A DNA stretch of 6,087 nt, from contig CALYRA010000098.1 in NCBI GenBank assembly GCA_945292135.1, positions 1 through 6,087 of the forward strand, read 5' to 3'. The position numbers and the translations under genes were made by a program. The notes beneath the pieces were generated by a model that saw only the letters and a program-made list of their open reading frames with translations, did not search any database and was not told the DNA's origin. Of this stretch, positions 5,409 through 6,087 are shown piece by piece; position 1 is the stretch's first letter, and every line of letters starts with the position of its first letter. Source of the stretch: an uncultured Dysgonomonas sp. Lineage in GTDB: Bacteria > Bacteroidota > Bacteroidia > Bacteroidales > Dysgonomonadaceae.

Positions 5409-6087
5409 TTATTTTCCGATACAGAATTTCCCAAAGATATTACCTAAAATCTCATCGGTAGATATTTGTCCTGTAATTTCTCCTAAATAATGCATGCATT
5501 CGCGTATATCCTGGGATAGAAAATCACCTGATATATTTAAATCTAAACCTTCATTTATTCTCTGAATAGCTTTTAAAGCTTTTTCAAGAGCTTCATAATG
5601 ACGAAGGTTTGTGATGATTATATCTTGTCTCCCAAAATCCGGAATGTTCGCGACTTCTATTAATTTATCTTCAAGCTTGTCAATCCCGTCATTGTATTTT
5701 GCGGATATAAATATTCGATCAGGTAATTCATCTTTTAAAAGATTATCTTTTATGAATTTTCTATCTGCTGATACCGCATCTATTTTGTTGAATATCAATA
5801 TCACTTTTTTGTCATTTAACAAAGGTAAAATCTTATTTGCCAAAGAAAGAATATGTTCATTGTCCGTTTCAGCATCCACTAACCACAAAACTATATTTGC
5901 TTGTTCTAATTTTTTGAATGTACGCTCTATGCCAATATTTTCAATTTCATCTTGAGTTTCACGTATTCCGGCAGTGTCTATTAATCGGAATGTAATCCCT
6001 TTGATGTTGATGGTATCTTCAATTACATCACGCGTTGTACCATGTATATCTGATACAATTGCTTTTTCTTCATGTAATAGCAAATTG
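5409..6087 (-). CDS. mnmE: tRNA uridine-5-carboxymethylaminomethyl modification GTPase MnmE (C-terminal part)
   Basis: The frame runs off the window end at 6087, so only about the last 225 residues of a usual ~450-465 are seen; the N-terminal tetrahydrofolate-binding domain and the P-loop (G1) lie outside. Counting from Met/Leu at 6083, visible motifs are G2 GTTRD (15-19), G3 DTAG (36-39) followed by REtqDEIE with the conserved catalytic-type Glu48 (E. coli Glu282 by my alignment), G4 NKID, G5 SAK, a C-terminal helical region, and the terminal FCIGK with its invariant Cys. With MnmG, MnmE adds the cmnm5 group to U34 of certain tRNAs in the cytoplasm. All residues visible are intact. The gene ends at TAA 5409-5411 and has its own terminator. 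It is the only clear housekeeping gene here, and its 3' end appears duplicated at 5080-5182. Confidence 0.96.
   Translation of the reverse strand, partial: NLLLHEEKAIVSDIHGTTRDVIEDTINIKGITFRLIDTAGIRETQDEIENIGIERTFKKLEQANIVLWLVDAETDNEHILSLANKILPLLNDKKVILIFNKIDAVSADRKFIKDNLLKDELPDRIFISAKYNDGIDKLEDKLIEVANIPDFGRQDIIITNLRHYEALEKALKAIQRINEGLDLNISGDFLSQDIRECMHYLGEITGQISTDEILGNIFGKFCIGK

Noticed and set aside
5611..5955. 114-aa + strand open frame
   Set aside because: It lies wholly antisense within mnmE, which has all its GTPase motifs on the other strand.

Overview
The window looks like Bacteroidota, most likely Bacteroidales. Genes have AT-rich leaders with little or no Shine-Dalgarno signal, a TAnnTTTG-type -7 element can be seen, and the decayed genes (peptidase-type ABC exporter, SAM-like-domain integrase, small zinc-finger/HTH protein) belong to families I know from Bacteroides and relatives. 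Intergenic and decayed DNA is very AT-rich. The two phage-type genes are visibly richer in G+C (tcg, gcg, ggc codons), which suggests transfer.

Layout. (1) About 42-401: rotted ATP-binding end of a bacteriocin/peptide ABC exporter, + strand. (2) 418-1059: intact S24 (CI/LexA-like) phage repressor, - strand. (3) 1060-1158: divergent control region with a repeated 9-mer and a perfect 10-bp palindrome. (4) 1159-3864: intact 901-aa phage tail-fibre-like protein with three tandem ~140-aa modules and a C-terminal SGNH/GDSL hydrolase, followed by a dyad, a promoter-like element and an intrinsic terminator (3869-3946). (5) 3961-4348: AT-rich non-coding DNA. (6) 4349 to about 4803: a tyrosine integrase remnant broken over three frames, abutting tail-to-tail (6') a truncated excisionase-like zinc-finger/HTH gene on the - strand (5051 down to about 4790). 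(7) 5080-5182: what appears to be a diverged, broken second copy of the mnmE 3' end, overlapping short direct repeats. (8) 5304-5344: a terminator serving mnmE, then mnmE itself (5409-6087, - strand, C-terminal half).

Reading: this is a mobile-element graveyard next to the 3' end of a conserved chromosomal gene. Only three genes are intact within the window: the repressor, the fibre/hydrolase and mnmE (partial at the edge). The repressor and fibre/hydrolase form a self-contained divergent pair with its own control region and terminator, without phage head, tail, lysis or replication genes nearby. The second mnmE tail beside an excisionase-like gene suggests that elements have used the mnmE 3' end as an attachment site; this is an inference from hand alignment.
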